NCBI GenBank assembly: GCA_031395485.1
Contig: JANNUS010000005.1
Span: 124,001-188,000 of the forward strand
Source: UBA2336 sp031395485
GTDB taxonomy: Bacteria; Bacteroidota; Bacteroidia; Cytophagales; Cyclobacteriaceae
Direction of reading: 5' to 3'
DNA length: 64,000 nucleotides
A program made the translations under genes and the position numbers. Of the stretch, positions 25,479 through 36,800 are shown one piece after another (position 1 is the stretch's first letter; every line of letters starts with the position of its first letter). Below the pieces are notes generated by a model. It searched no databases and was not told the origin of the DNA. It saw only the letters and a list, made by a program, of their open reading frames with translations.

Positions 25479-26162
25479 ATGAAATGCGTAGCGATTGATG
25501 ACGAAGCCATGGCACTTACTATAATGGAAAATTACATTTCTAAGGTTCCGTTTTTAGAGTATGTTGGTTCATTTACAAATGCTTTGCAAGCTGTAGACTT
25601 TTTAAACAAAGCAAAAGTTGATCTTCTTTTTTTGGATATCAATATGCCAGATATTACAGGAGTGCAGTTGTTGCGCACCTTAAAAACTATTCCATTCATA
25701 ATTTTTACAACTGCATACTCAAGCTACGCAGTAGAGAGCTATGAATATGAAGCAGTGGACTACCTACTGAAGCCCATCGAATTTGATCGCTTCCTGAAAG
25801 CCGTTAATAAAGCACAAGCCAAATTTCTGACGCAACCCAATATTGTTGAATCTCGGCCCACCGATACTATTATGGTAAAAAGTGGAACAAGTCTCGTAAA
25901 AATTAAGATTTCAGAGATACTCTATATAGAAGGAACCGGCAATTATGTAACAATCGTTCTGGCTCAAGAAAAAATCATGAGCCTTATAACATTGGGCGAT
26001 ATTCTGGATTTATTACCCGCTCCTCAATTTTCAAGAGTACACAAGTCTTTTATCGTATCCCTCGACAAAGTACGGAGCATTGACCGTAGTTCCGTCAAAG
26101 TAGGCAACCAAGAAATTCCGTTGAGTGCAACTTATCGAGAAGATTTTTTAAAGAAGATTTAA
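25479..26162 (+). CDS. LytTR family response regulator
   Basis: A 227-aa regulator with a receiver domain (residues 1-115; phospho-acceptor Asp in LLFLDINMPDITG near 54; DD pair in AIDDEA) and a C-terminal LytTR DNA-binding domain (residues ~130-227; KISEILYIEGTGNYVTI, FSRVHKSFIVSLDKV). The partner kinase gene ends 4 bp upstream. LytTR proteins bind pairs of direct repeats; no clear site is seen in its own promoter region. Followed by a tRNA-Leu gene on the other strand. Confidence 0.94.
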   Translation: MKCVAIDDEAMALTIMENYISKVPFLEYVGSFTNALQAVDFLNKAKVDLLFLDINMPDITGVQLLRTLKTIPFIIFTTAYSSYAVESYEYEAVDYLLKPIEFDRFLKAVNKAQAKFLTQPNIVESRPTDTIMVKSGTSLVKIKISEILYIEGTGNYVTIVLAQEKIMSLITLGDILDLLPAPQFSRVHKSFIVSLDKVRSIDRSSVKVGNQEIPLSATYREDFLKKI

Positions 26163-26169
26163 CGCGCTT

Positions 26170-26188
26170 AAGTACCGAAGGCGGGACT
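26170..26188. repeat. Duplicate of the tRNA-Leu 3' end (19 bp)
   Basis: Exact 19-bp copy of 26246-26264, the 3' trailer, acceptor and part of the T-arm of the neighbouring tRNA-Leu, in the same orientation, 76 bp away. This is the form of an attachment-site scar, but only 57 bp lie between the copies. Confidence 0.7.
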
Positions 26189-26248
26189 TCCTTCGCTCCA
26201 CTCAGGATAAACTTCTCGTCCCCTTGAAAAAATCGTAGTTTTTTGAAG

Positions 26249-26330
26249 TACCGAAGGCGGGACTCGAACCCACAAGTCTTACGACACACGCCCCTGAAAC
26301 ACGCATGTCTACCAATTCCACCACTTCGGC
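26249..26330 (-). tRNA. tRNA-Leu (anticodon CAG)
   Basis: An 82-nt class II tRNA. The acceptor stem GCCGAAG pairs with CTTCGGT; the D-arm contains AATTGGTAGAC; anticodon loop TTCAGGG gives CAG; a long variable arm (GTCGTAAGAC region) and T-arm GTGGG-TTCGAGT-CCCGC follow. The anticodon stem relies on several G-T pairs. No CCA is encoded. It lies downstream of the other tRNA-Leu on the same strand. Confidence 0.9.
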
Positions 26331-26388
26331 CTTTTCAGTTATGCGTTAATAGTTATCAATGTTAAACTGATAACCATTAACTGATATG

Positions 26389-26472
26389 TGCCCAGAACTG
26401 GATTCGAACCAGCACACCCTTACGGGCGCTACCACCTCAAAGTAGTGCGTCTACCAATTTCGCCACCTGGGC
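26389..26472 (-). tRNA. tRNA-Leu (anticodon GAG)
   Basis: An 84-nt class II tRNA with acceptor GCCCAGG/TCTGGGC, anticodon stem CTACT/GGTAG around loop TTGAGGT (anticodon GAG), a variable arm GCGCCCGTAAGGGTGT and T-arm GCTGG-TTCGAAT-CCAGT. It is first in a two-tRNA leucine unit with the gene at 26249-26330, served by the promoter at 26528-26558. Confidence 0.95.
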
Positions 26473-26527
26473 AGAGATGCTCAAAATGGTTCTGCATTAT
26501 GTGCAAAAACCAATTTTAACAGGGCGA

Positions 26528-26558
26528 CAAATGTAATAAGCTTCAGGATTTTAACAAA
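26528..26558 (-). promoter_or_regulatory. Bacteroidota-type promoter of the tRNA-Leu pair
   Basis: On the minus strand, TTTG (26558-26555) is followed after exactly 19 bp by TACATTTG (26535-26528). These match the -33 TTTG and -7 TAnnTTTG elements of Bacteroidota sigma-70 promoters with ideal spacing. The predicted start site lies about 50 bp before the first tRNA. Confidence 0.8.
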
Positions 26559-26645
26559 ATAGGAATACCCAAACGATTTTGGATGAATAAGATACGTATT
26601 ATCCTCTGAAACATTCAGAAGTTATCGAATACATGCCAACTGTTG

Positions 26646-26741
26646 CTAGCCTTGAACAGCAACTGCTTTGTTCAATTTACTTGCACTCACAAAGAATACG
26701 GTGTGAAAAAGAATAATGGTTGCAATGGCTAAAATGAACAT
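26646..26741 (-). CDS. Possible small membrane peptide (31 aa)
   Basis: A 31-codon frame starting at ATG 26739-26741: a hydrophobic stretch (FILAIATIILFHTVFFV) then a short polar tail with two Lys. It looks like a single-helix small membrane protein but could be chance. It occupies the otherwise empty 420-bp gap between the tRNA promoter and the subtilase gene. I see no promoter of its own, and the rest of the gap shows nothing recognisable. Confidence 0.3.
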   Translation of the reverse strand: MFILAIATIILFHTVFFVSASKLNKAVAVQG

Positions 26742-26937
26742 ATATCTCTCGTTTAATTGAGAATACAAAGGTGCAACTCATTTTTCATCCTCGATAAACA
26801 ATTAATAGCCGTTGGGCACAGAGGTAATATTTTGGTTTATTTTGTCAATTAACAGGTTAACCACTGATCAGATTTGCTAACAGAAACCCACTATGGTGCT
26901 CTATATTGCACTACGGAAACGAAAATATGTGAGTTTT

Positions 26938-28629
26938 ATGAGGAAAATATGTAGCAGGCTATTTATTGCAACGTGTATAATTTTAACGCTTCCGGGTAAT
27001 CTTTTTGGACTTCAAAATGAAAATGCTGGTCACGATAGTACTGCTATTCCGAAAGACTGGTATCTGCGCGATCCAGAAACAAGTCGATTGCAGGGGCTTA
27101 GCCTTGAAAAAGCATACACCTTATTAACGGGGAGGCCATCACGTACAATAATTGTAGCTGTCATCGATACAGGCGTTGATTTCAACCATGAGGATTTAAA
27201 AGATGTAATGTGGGTAAATCAAAAAGAAATTGCTGGCAATGGTATTGATGATGATGGGAACGGCTTTGTAGACGACATACATGGATGGAATTTTATTGGC
27301 GGAAAAACAGGAAATGTTAAACGAGATACCTATGAACTAACCCGTGAATTCACGAGACTCAATTTGAAATATGAAACAGTAGACGCCAAAAAAATCTCTA
27401 AAAAAAACAAGCCAGCGTTTGAATATTGGTTGCACATTCAAAATAAGTATACCAAGAGCAAAGCAGAAAATGAAACCAACTATAAGTCGTGTTCAGAACA
27501 ATTGAGGCAATACAAAGCATTTCATCAAAATTTATCGGAAGCCATTATACTCGTTAAAACAACCTACAAACTTGAGACGATCTCTCTCGAAATCATTGAC
27601 ACCATAAAAAGCACAAATCCAAAAATGAAATTTGCAAAATATATCCTTAGCGTAATTTACGAATCAGAAGGTAAGGATGTTGCCGTAGAAGACATTGCTC
27701 AGGAACTCCAGCACATTATTAAAAATAACAGCGAGGTTTGTGACAATTATAAAATAGCTATTGATTTTGGATACAATACTGAATTTAATTCACGTACAAT
27801 CGTGGGCGATGATTATTCAAACCTGAAAGAAAAAGGGTATGGCAATAATGATGTAAAAGGCAGCGGCCCTGTTCATGGTACGCATGTAGCCGGTATTATT
27901 GCCGCTAACCGAAAAAATGAAATCGGCATAAAAGGTATTGCCGATAATGTAAAAATAATGGCGATCAGAGCTGTACCCAATGGCGATGAACGTGATAAAG
28001 ATATTGCGAATGCCATTCGGTATGCCGTTGATAATGGCGCACGCATTATCAATATGAGTTTTGGAAAAGACTATTCACCTCAAAAAGAATATGTTGACAA
28101 AGCAGTAAAGTATGCCGAATCAAAAGATGTGTTGCTGGTACACGCGGCTGGAAACGATAGCGATAACAATGATTCGATTCCATCTTTTCCTACTCGCTTC
28201 TTTCAAGATGGTAAAGCGGCCGGAAACTGGATTGAGGTAGGCGCCACCGCTTGGGGTGCGGATAGTTTACTTGTGGCAAATTTTTCAAACTTCGGAAAAA
28301 AAACTGTTGACTTTTTTGCCCCGGGCGTTAAAATGTATTCGACAACACCCGGAAATACGTATCAAGAATTTGATGGAACGAGTGTGGCTAGCCCCGCCAC
28401 GGCTGGTGTGGCAGCCCTGCTAATGTCTTACTTTCCAAACCTGAGCGTACCTCAAATAAGAGATCTACTTAATAAATCGACTCGAAAATTCGACAACTTA
28501 ATAATACTTAACCCCGGCACAAATGAACCGATAAGCTTTAGCAATTTGAGCATTTCCGGTGGATTGTTAAACGCCTTTGAAGCCGTAAAGCTTGCGCTGA
28601 ATATAAAAAGCCAGCTAATCGAGAAGTAG
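26938..28629 (+). CDS. S8 family serine peptidase with large insertion
   Basis: A 563-aa exported subtilase. The start at ATG 26938 gives a proper signal peptide (MRKICSRLFIATCIILTL); an upstream ATG 15 codons earlier does not. Catalytic residues are Asp in VAVIDTGVD (residue 77), His in VHGTHVAG (313), the oxyanion Asn in HAAGNDSD and Ser in DGTSVASPATAGVAAL (482). Between Asp and His lie ~235 residues, about 180 more than in a minimal subtilisin; the insert is charged and helical (KISKKNKPAFEYWLHIQNKY). There is no C-terminal type IX sorting domain, so it is probably periplasmic. Confidence 0.9.
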   Translation: MRKICSRLFIATCIILTLPGNLFGLQNENAGHDSTAIPKDWYLRDPETSRLQGLSLEKAYTLLTGRPSRTIIVAVIDTGVDFNHEDLKDVMWVNQKEIAGNGIDDDGNGFVDDIHGWNFIGGKTGNVKRDTYELTREFTRLNLKYETVDAKKISKKNKPAFEYWLHIQNKYTKSKAENETNYKSCSEQLRQYKAFHQNLSEAIILVKTTYKLETISLEIIDTIKSTNPKMKFAKYILSVIYESEGKDVAVEDIAQELQHIIKNNSEVCDNYKIAIDFGYNTEFNSRTIVGDDYSNLKEKGYGNNDVKGSGPVHGTHVAGIIAANRKNEIGIKGIADNVKIMAIRAVPNGDERDKDIANAIRYAVDNGARIINMSFGKDYSPQKEYVDKAVKYAESKDVLLVHAAGNDSDNNDSIPSFPTRFFQDGKAAGNWIEVGATAWGADSLLVANFSNFGKKTVDFFAPGVKMYSTTPGNTYQEFDGTSVASPATAGVAALLMSYFPNLSVPQIRDLLNKSTRKFDNLIILNPGTNEPISFSNLSISGGLLNAFEAVKLALNIKSQLIEK

Positions 28630-28722
28630 CCAGAACTCGTTAACCTTGTTTTGCCGTATTGCTTTTGACTATTTTGCATAGTGCTTTTGAACCATCCTAC
28701 AATACACAATCCATTCACCTTT

Positions 28723-30342
28723 ATGGGGAATTCGTGTATTCGTATTTTTGCTTTTCTGTTGCTTCTTCACGCATCCTGTGCGCTAGGACAGAGTCAGATT
28801 AAGCTCGATAGCCTTCAATTGCAATTGGCCAGTGTTACGGAAGACACGTTAAAGGCAACAACACTTCTTCAAATTTCCGACTTTTACCTTACGTCCAACT
28901 ATATCAAGGCAATTGAGTATGCAAAGCAAGCTAAGGAGCTTGCCAAAAAAGCTGGGTTTAAAAAATTAGAAGCAAAGTCAGAGAATAGAATTGCTAATAT
29001 TTTTACCGCTATGGGCGATTATAAAAATGCTTCCATACACTATTTCAGTTCTCTTAAATTTTATGAACAGGAAAAAGATACCATTGGCATACTCGGAATG
29101 CATAATAACCTGGGTGTAGTGTATGATCGGCTAAAGGAATTCGATAAAGCCCTCGCACACTACTTTATAGCGCGCGATCTATTTAACCATTTAAAATCAG
29201 GGCAAGAACAAATATTGGCAATGCCTTCATTATATAACAACATTGCGAATATTTATCAAACAAAAAGTGATTTTAAATCTGCATTGCAGTATTATGACAA
29301 GGCATTGTCAATGGCGATTGAAAATAAAAATAAATCTGTTCAGGGAATTGCCCTCAATAACCTTGGGAAGCTTTATTTGGTAGATCTTAAACAACCTGAA
29401 AAAGCATTGGACTATTTGTTACGAGGATTAACCGTGCGTGAAGAGTATGGGGACAAAGGTGAGATAGCAAAATCCCTTATTATTTTAAGTGATTACCATC
29501 TTCGACAAAGAGATCTTTCACAAGGGAATCAATATGCTGAAAGAGCTTTACGATTAGGAAGAGAAATTGGGTCGGTTTCTGTACAACAAGATGCGTACGA
29601 ATACTTGTCAAAACTTAATGAGGCTTTGGGGGATTATACCACTTCTCTTTTGGCCTTTAAGCAATTCAAAATTTTTAGCGATAGTATTCACCATCAATTG
29701 GCAAGCAGTGAAATTACTAGTTTGCAATTGCAATACGACTTTGAAAAAACGGAAGAACAACGAGCTGAAGAAGTTAACCAATCACGGAATCGTTACATCA
29801 TAATAATTATTGCACTCTCGGCCAGTCTTCTGGTAGTAATACTCATCACTACGGTTATTCGGTCGAGAGCCAGCCAAACCGAATTGAAGCGAAAAAATCT
29901 GGCGCAGGATGTAGAAATTAAAAATAAAGAACTCACCACAAACGTGATGTACCTGATCCGCAAAAATGAACTGATTAATAATGTAGCGGAACGCCTGCTA
30001 ACCGTTCAAGCGAATGTTCAGCCGGAGAATCACAAGGTTGTTCACGATATTATTCTTGACCTTCAAAAAGAAGCCGATAACGATAGCTGGAAAGAATTTG
30101 AACTTCGCTTCAATCAGGTACACAGTGATTTTTATAATAACCTTCGCAAATTGTATCCGGGTCTCTCTCCGGCTGATGAAAAACTCTGTGCCTTTCTGCG
30201 ATTGAACATGAGCTCGAAAGAAATTGCCGCCATCACCCAGCAAAGTATTAAAAGTGTGGAGGTTGCGCGTGCCCGTCTTCGTAAAAAACTTAACCTCACC
30301 AATACAACCTCCAACTTGGTAACGCATCTATCTAACTTGTAG
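28723..30342 (+). CDS. TPR-containing regulator with LuxR-like helix-turn-helix
   Basis: A 539-aa protein of a common Bacteroidota design. A signal sequence (residues 1-22, ending ALGQ) is followed by TPR repeats from ~40 to 330 (ENRIANIFTAMGDYKNASIHYFSSL, NNLGVVYDRLKEFDKALAHYF, NNIANIYQTKSDFKSALQYYDKAL), a transmembrane helix near residue 365 (YIIIIIALSASLLVVILITTVI), a coiled-coil and a C-terminal HTH (LSPADEKLCAFLRLNMSSKEIAAITQQSIKSVEVARARLRKKL). It would sense something outside and bind DNA inside. The ATG at 28723 is preferred to a GTG 14 codons upstream. Confidence 0.88.
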   Translation: MGNSCIRIFAFLLLLHASCALGQSQIKLDSLQLQLASVTEDTLKATTLLQISDFYLTSNYIKAIEYAKQAKELAKKAGFKKLEAKSENRIANIFTAMGDYKNASIHYFSSLKFYEQEKDTIGILGMHNNLGVVYDRLKEFDKALAHYFIARDLFNHLKSGQEQILAMPSLYNNIANIYQTKSDFKSALQYYDKALSMAIENKNKSVQGIALNNLGKLYLVDLKQPEKALDYLLRGLTVREEYGDKGEIAKSLIILSDYHLRQRDLSQGNQYAERALRLGREIGSVSVQQDAYEYLSKLNEALGDYTTSLLAFKQFKIFSDSIHHQLASSEITSLQLQYDFEKTEEQRAEEVNQSRNRYIIIIIALSASLLVVILITTVIRSRASQTELKRKNLAQDVEIKNKELTTNVMYLIRKNELINNVAERLLTVQANVQPENHKVVHDIILDLQKEADNDSWKEFELRFNQVHSDFYNNLRKLYPGLSPADEKLCAFLRLNMSSKEIAAITQQSIKSVEVARARLRKKLNLTNTTSNLVTHLSNL

Positions 30343-30553
30343 ATCTTCCCACATACATCTCACCATTTTGGGAACTTCAATTCCATCCATTTTGAGCACC
30401 CTGCTAAGGTCTTGCTAAGGTTCTTCTCCTGATTCAGGCATTAATACTAAGGCCATATTCGCTTCCGGTAGTAGTTATTCAAAGGGCAATTCTTTCCTAT
30501 TTCCTTATAACCAAACTTCCTTTGGTCAATCAATCTAAAATCAAAATAATCCC

Positions 30554-30709
30554 ATGGAAGAGAAAGGGAAAAGCGAAGAATTAATTGACAAGCTCATCAA
30601 AAAACGAAAGCAGGAGAATGATGCTTTTATCAAGCTTCTAAATGCAATTGAAACCAAAGGAAATGAAAACCATGAACATGCTAAACCAAAAGGGAAAGCT
30701 AAACCCTAG
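30554..30709 (+). CDS. Small charged hypothetical protein (51 aa)
   Basis: A 51-codon frame starting at ATG 30554, rich in Lys and Glu, with a helical core (SEELIDKLIKKRKQENDAFIKLLNAIE) and a KPKGKAKP tail. No family is recognised. Support for its being real: coding-like composition, a hairpin followed by a T-run just downstream (30725-30743), and an isolated position between two transcription units. Confidence 0.5.
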   Translation: MEEKGKSEELIDKLIKKRKQENDAFIKLLNAIETKGNENHEHAKPKGKAKP

Positions 30710-30724
30710 GCGGCCGAGCAGGAG

Positions 30725-30743
30725 GAAGTGGGTTCACTTCTTT
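30725..30743 (+). terminator. Hairpin terminator after the 51-aa gene
   Basis: GAAGTG (30725-30730) pairs with CACTTC (30735-30740) around a GGTT loop, followed by TTT. Confidence 0.45.
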
Positions 30744-30815
30744 CAACTACCGATTGAAATCTTAAAAATGTTTCTTAATCCACACCACAAATAATAACTC
30801 AACTAACCAAATTCC

Positions 30816-33800
30816 ATGAATAATTATCTACTAAAAATTGCAAGACGGATCCTTCTAATCGGAATGTTCCTTCTATGCATTACAACCGGATGGGCGCAAG
30901 TGTACCAGAATGGTATCCGCAAAGGGCAAATTAAGGTGAAGTTTAACTCATCCATGACCACTTCCCTTAGTCAAATGAAAGTTAGCGCCCGAACTAGCGG
31001 ACTAACCACTGGCATGCAAAGATTTGATGCTGTGGCAAAACAGACTAGCGCTACAAATATGTATCGCTTATTTCCGGGAAATGCCGCGAATGAGAATAAA
31101 TTACACAAGCACGGACTGGACTTGTGGTATGTTGTGGAAATCAGGGACAATGTTGATCCGAAGACGGCCATAGCACAATTCAAAACCCTCCCCGAAATAG
31201 CAATTGCTGAAGTAGACTATGAGAAAGTACTTTCTCCGTATACCGTAACACCGTATGTTCCTAGCGCAAGTGTAAGCGCAACGCTACCGTTTAACGATCC
31301 GTTGCTTAAAGATCAATGGCATTATAATAACACCAGCCAATCGGGTTATGGCGATGCCGATGTAAACTTGTTTGAAGCTTGGACAACCACTGCCGGAGCA
31401 AACAATATTATTGTATCCATACACGATCAAGGTGTTGATGTTAACCACACAGACTTAAAAAATAACATCTGGGTTAACCAGACTGAGCAAAACGGAACAC
31501 CCAATGTGGATGACGACAACAATGGATATGTTGATGATATTAACGGCTACAACTTTCAGAAAGCAAAGGGTGCGGTAGACGCTGAATTTCACGGTACGCA
31601 CGTAGCCGGAACCGTTGCTGCTGTAAACAATAACGGTATTGGTGTATCAGGCGTAGCTGGTGGAACTGGAAATGGCGATGGTATTAAAATGATGTCGCTG
31701 CAGATTTTCGGAGGCCTCTTTGAAAACTCGTACATCTATGCTGCCGATAATGGAGCCGTTATTTCACAAAATAGCTGGGGCTATACTGAACCCTTTTACT
31801 TCGATCAATCTATTAAAGAAGCCATTGATTACTTCATTGCGGAAGCCGGTAATTATCCGGGTAGCCCCATGAAAGGTGGTCTTGTTATTTTTGCAGCTGG
31901 TAATAGTAATTACGATACAGAATGGTATCCCCAATATTATAACAGCGTTTTATCAGTTGCTTCCATCGGCCCCGAATGGAAAAAAGCTTCTTACTCGAAT
32001 TTCGGTAACTGGGTAGAAATTGCAGCACCCGGTGGTGATCAAGATCTCTACAACACCAAAAGTGGCGTGCTTAGTACGTTACCAAAAGATCAATATGGTT
32101 ATCTGCAAGGTACATCCATGGCATGTCCACACATGTCGGGTATAGCCGCATTGGCACTGGCCAATAGAACCAAACAACTTACCAACACTGAGCTTTGGAA
32201 TAAACTAGTAACCGGTGTTGTTAACATTGATGAATACAATCCAGATTATATTGGTCAGATAGGCAGTGGTGCAGTAGATGCTGCCCTTGCTATTAAAAAT
32301 GATCAAGGCATTTCCCCAACCAGTATTATCGATTTAAATGTTACAGGTATTGCGCAAGAGTTTGCAACGTTAGCATGGACTGTGCCTTCGGATAATGACG
32401 ACATTAAACCAAATTCATTTCAGTTATACTTTCACACGCAACCCATCACACCTGCTAATCTTAGCAGTGCAGCCAAAGTAACTATCAAGAATGAGAAAGG
32501 TGCTGGTGAGGCATACGAATATGAAGTTAGTGGTCTACTCGGTTTAACAACGTATTATTTTGCCATTACATCAACCGACCGCTGGGGAAATGTTTCTGTA
32601 CTCTCGAATATAGTTTCGGAGAAAACGAATCAGGGCCCATCAATTGCAGTAGACGAAAACAGCCAAACGATTTCACTTGAAATTGACGTTACGCTCTCCA
32701 CTTCAGCAACACATGATATTACAATCCTTAATGATTCCGCTGGCGTTCTTCGCTGGAATCATTTTATGCGTCATCGTAATACAACGCCCTCATTCAATGC
32801 AGCGGGTATTAACTATCCTACACTAAGTACAGCTAAGAGAAATCCAGATCTGCCTCTTGGAAAGTTGAATATAACCGAGAATAAAAATAAACTAAGAAGT
32901 AGCGAAGCGGCTCCGACTGCCTTTACCACAATTGAAAAATCGTACGTGAGTTGGGTCACAAACATTGTTGGTGAAAGGGATATTAACCTTACCAATTCTT
33001 CGGCTACCAAATTTTCTGTTACAGAGGCCGATGGATTTAATCTTACACAAGTACGCACCTACTTAAAACATGATCCTGCACTAGGGCCAGTCATAGTAGA
33101 GGTGTACAAAGGCGATACTCCTGCTAAAAACAACCTCATCTTCGCGCAAGAGCATAGCAACTGGGGAACAGATGAAACGTGGGCGTACGTTACGCTGAAC
33201 GAACAACTGTACTTCGCACAGGGCGAAACGTTTTGGATTGTTGTCCATGTGCCATCCGGCAACCTATATCCGTTGGGTATCGGGTATGAATCCGATCCAT
33301 CGTATTCCAAAAACTGCCTCATGTCATTCAATTTAGGAGCTACATGGGTGTCGTTGGAAGTAGCACTGAATGACAAGAATTTTGTGTGGGCTGTTGTAGC
33401 AGCAAGTGAGAATGCCGCATTGAATACCTACATAACATTAGAACCGGGTTCGGGTGATGTGGCGGGCAATAGCTCAGCCTTGACGACCTTGAATGCAGAC
33501 GCTTCATTGTTGATCAACGGTTCATACAATGCTAACCTCATCATAACTTCGAATGCTGTCAATCAAAAAGAATTACGCGTACCGGTTAATGTTTCTGTTA
33601 CCGGCCATCAACCCAATATTAAGCATATTGATATTGCTGATTTCAGCAACGTGTTTGTTGGAGCATCCAAAACATTGGAAATCGTGTTGGATAACCAAGG
33701 CTATGGAAACTTCAATGATCCAAACTTCAACATTACTAATTCGCAATTTACAATTGATGGTTATGCACCATGGCAAATAAAGGCCCGGGAGCAAGTGGTG

Positions 33801-36800
33801 TTGAACGTTAAGTTTACACCAACGGAAATTGGAAACGTAAACGATGTGCTAACCATTACCAATGGCACGCAAACCTACCAGATTTCATTGTTTGGTGTTG
33901 GTATTGAAACATCCGAAATCGCTTTGAGCCCTCAAACACAAATTGTAAACGATGTTACTATTGGTGATGAAGTAATTGCTCAAATTTCGGTAGAGAACAC
34001 CGGAGCCTATCCGCTTAAATATTTCATACCGGGTTTTGACAGCAAAGGTGTTAGTACAGACTGGCCTACCGATTACCATAGTTATGGGTACAAAGTACGG
34101 TCGAACCAAAGCGAAGAATCCGATCCGATTCCGTATGAATTTCAAGACATCAAGACAACCGGTGTTGATATCACCAGTCAATTAAATTCTGAATTCAAAT
34201 ATTATACAGTAGACATGGGTTTTGATTTCCCGTACTACGGGCAAAAAATGCAAACCCTGTATGTTGCACAAAAAGGATTTACAACATTTGATAATACCAT
34301 AAACCCGATCAACTCTCCATCCCTGAATAACCCATACAATCCGCGAGGATACATTTCACCACTGGGTGGATATTTCTCCTATATTACTCAGGGTCAAATA
34401 TTCTATCAGGTGGAAGCGGATCGTGTGATCGTTCAATTTGATAATGTTTGGGACGGTTATAACCCCGAATTCATCACAGCTCAAATGGTGCTGTTTGCCA
34501 ATGGCGATATCCGTTTCTATTATGATAACATGGGATACACAGGTTACAATCAGCAGAGTTTATCTATCCTCATTGAAGACTATAATCAAGAGGATGGAAT
34601 TCTGATCAATAGCTGGCAGAAACCGATCGAACTGTTTAGTGGAATGGCGATTGGCTTTGATTATCCGGGACCTGATATTATCACAAGCATTGAAAACGGT
34701 TCTGGCATTGTTGCTCCAGGTAGTTCAGCCGAAGTTACCGTTACGATGTCAACTGCTTCGTTAGCCGAGGGATTGATAAATCGTTACATTAATTTTATTA
34801 GCAACGATCCTTCCAATGCACAAACCAATGCGTTGGTTCAGTTAGAAATTAATAATGGTGGTGTTGCACAATCATCTCTTTCCACAGATACTATTGCCTT
34901 TGGTGATGTATTTCAAGGTGCCGTGAAGTCACAGCTTTTTACAATAAAAAATACAGGTACCGCGAATGTTGACATCGTGAGCATGAACCTGATTGACAAC
35001 GATTTTATCTTTAACGGAAATATTCCAACATCCATCAAACCCGGTTTGTACGAAGTGTATGACGTTGAGGTTCCAACCGATGCACTGGCTACGCTTGAAG
35101 ATTGGTTGTCAATCAACTATGCCGATGGTTCACACGATACCATTTACGTTACCGCTAATGTTGTAGATGCTCCAGCTATCAACGTTGATTTGTCGTTGCT
35201 TCAGCAGACGTTGGCTTATGGTGATTCTCTAAGTATTCCGTTTACTATTGAAAACACCGGCTTAGGAACGTTGGAAGTAACAGCCAATGGTAATCAATGG
35301 CTATCATTCGATGCTCCAACAGTAGCGGATGATATCACCTATACCTATAAAAAGGAGAACACGGGTGGAGTGTACCAATGGATTGATATACGCAAAACCG
35401 GTACACAACTTCCGTTTATTGATTATCTTGATTTTGACAATACATTCTGGAGAGAACTAACGTTGCCATTTCCAATTGAATTCTATGGTGAACAATATAC
35501 CTCATTCAAAATTGGCGATAACGGAATTATCTCTTTTGAAGAAGATCCAGCTGCTAGTTTCTTCACGAATTATATACCTGCGACTGAGTATCCAGGTCCT
35601 TGCATCATGCCCTATTGGACGTTCAGCGGTTTTAGTGATTACATTTATCCAATAGAAGACATTGGTATATTCTACCAAAGCATTGATGATAAGTTCATCA
35701 TTACCTGGAGTTACTTTACTAACAACTTTGGTGGCATGGGTGATCCCGTATCCGCTCAGGTTATCTTCTACAAGAATGGAACGATGAAGTTCCAGTATAA
35801 AGCAGAAGAAGGTGGTGCTGATCTTACTTCCCGCTTCTCAACTATTGGATTACAAAAGGATAGTGCTAATGGCATTGCTATTTCTAGCTACTTAGACCTT
35901 GATCATGGCAAGGGTTTAGCCTATGTTATTGTTCCTGCTAAAAAACTTTCGATTGCCGCCAACAGTACGTTGAATGGAAATATCAATCTGGACGCACGCA
36001 ATGTTTATGGTGGTGTTTACAACGAGGTGTTGAAAATTCAAACCAATGTTCCGGGCAATGAAAATTTAGAAAAGCCCGTTGAAATGACGGTTACCGGAGA
36101 TGCTGTATTTACAGCGGAAGATACCGTTGACTTGGGAACTAAAATGATCACATTTGAATATGGGTCGCCAACGACTAAAACCGTAAACACGAAATTTACG
36201 AATGAAGGCGCTGCACCGTATGAAATAACATGGGCACAAATGGCCGATGGAACACAAGGTTTAAGCTTGCAAATTTATACACTGGTAGACGGCTGGTTCG
36301 GACCAGAATGGCGTTGGGCAGATATTTCTGAACTCTATTCCCCATGGGCATGGACAACACCAACATTTACCATTATGCCAGGCGATGTATTGGAAGCACG
36401 TGCTGCTTTTTATCCAAGCATGGCTGGAGATTACATAGATGAATTGGTACTAACAACCAGCATCGGTGAGCAACGAATTGTCCTGAAAGGAACGGGTGTA
36501 GAACCACCGGTTCTCAACATTACCACAACTCCAATCGTTGTCATGATGAATACCACTACTGAGACTGCAAACGAAACGATAGCCTTTGGCAATATCGATG
36601 GTAAATCTGATCTGACTTATGCCTTGAGCATTGAATATGGAAGAGTCGGAACAGCGCAAGCAACTGTATCAGCCAAAACAAGCAGTACAAGTAAAACAAT
36701 CCTGCGTTCAACAAAAGCATCTGTAAAAAGTAGTGTAAGTTCAGTTGCTGCATACAATCGTGTTATCAAACACACAGACAAGCAAACACCCGATACCTTT

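Noticed and set aside
26893..26937. Upstream in-frame ATG of the first subtilase
   Set aside because: The ATG at 26938 gives a standard signal peptide, while the longer form buries it behind 15 charged residues.
32813..33376. Antisense frames within the giant subtilase gene
   Set aside because: Shadows of a single long intact frame.
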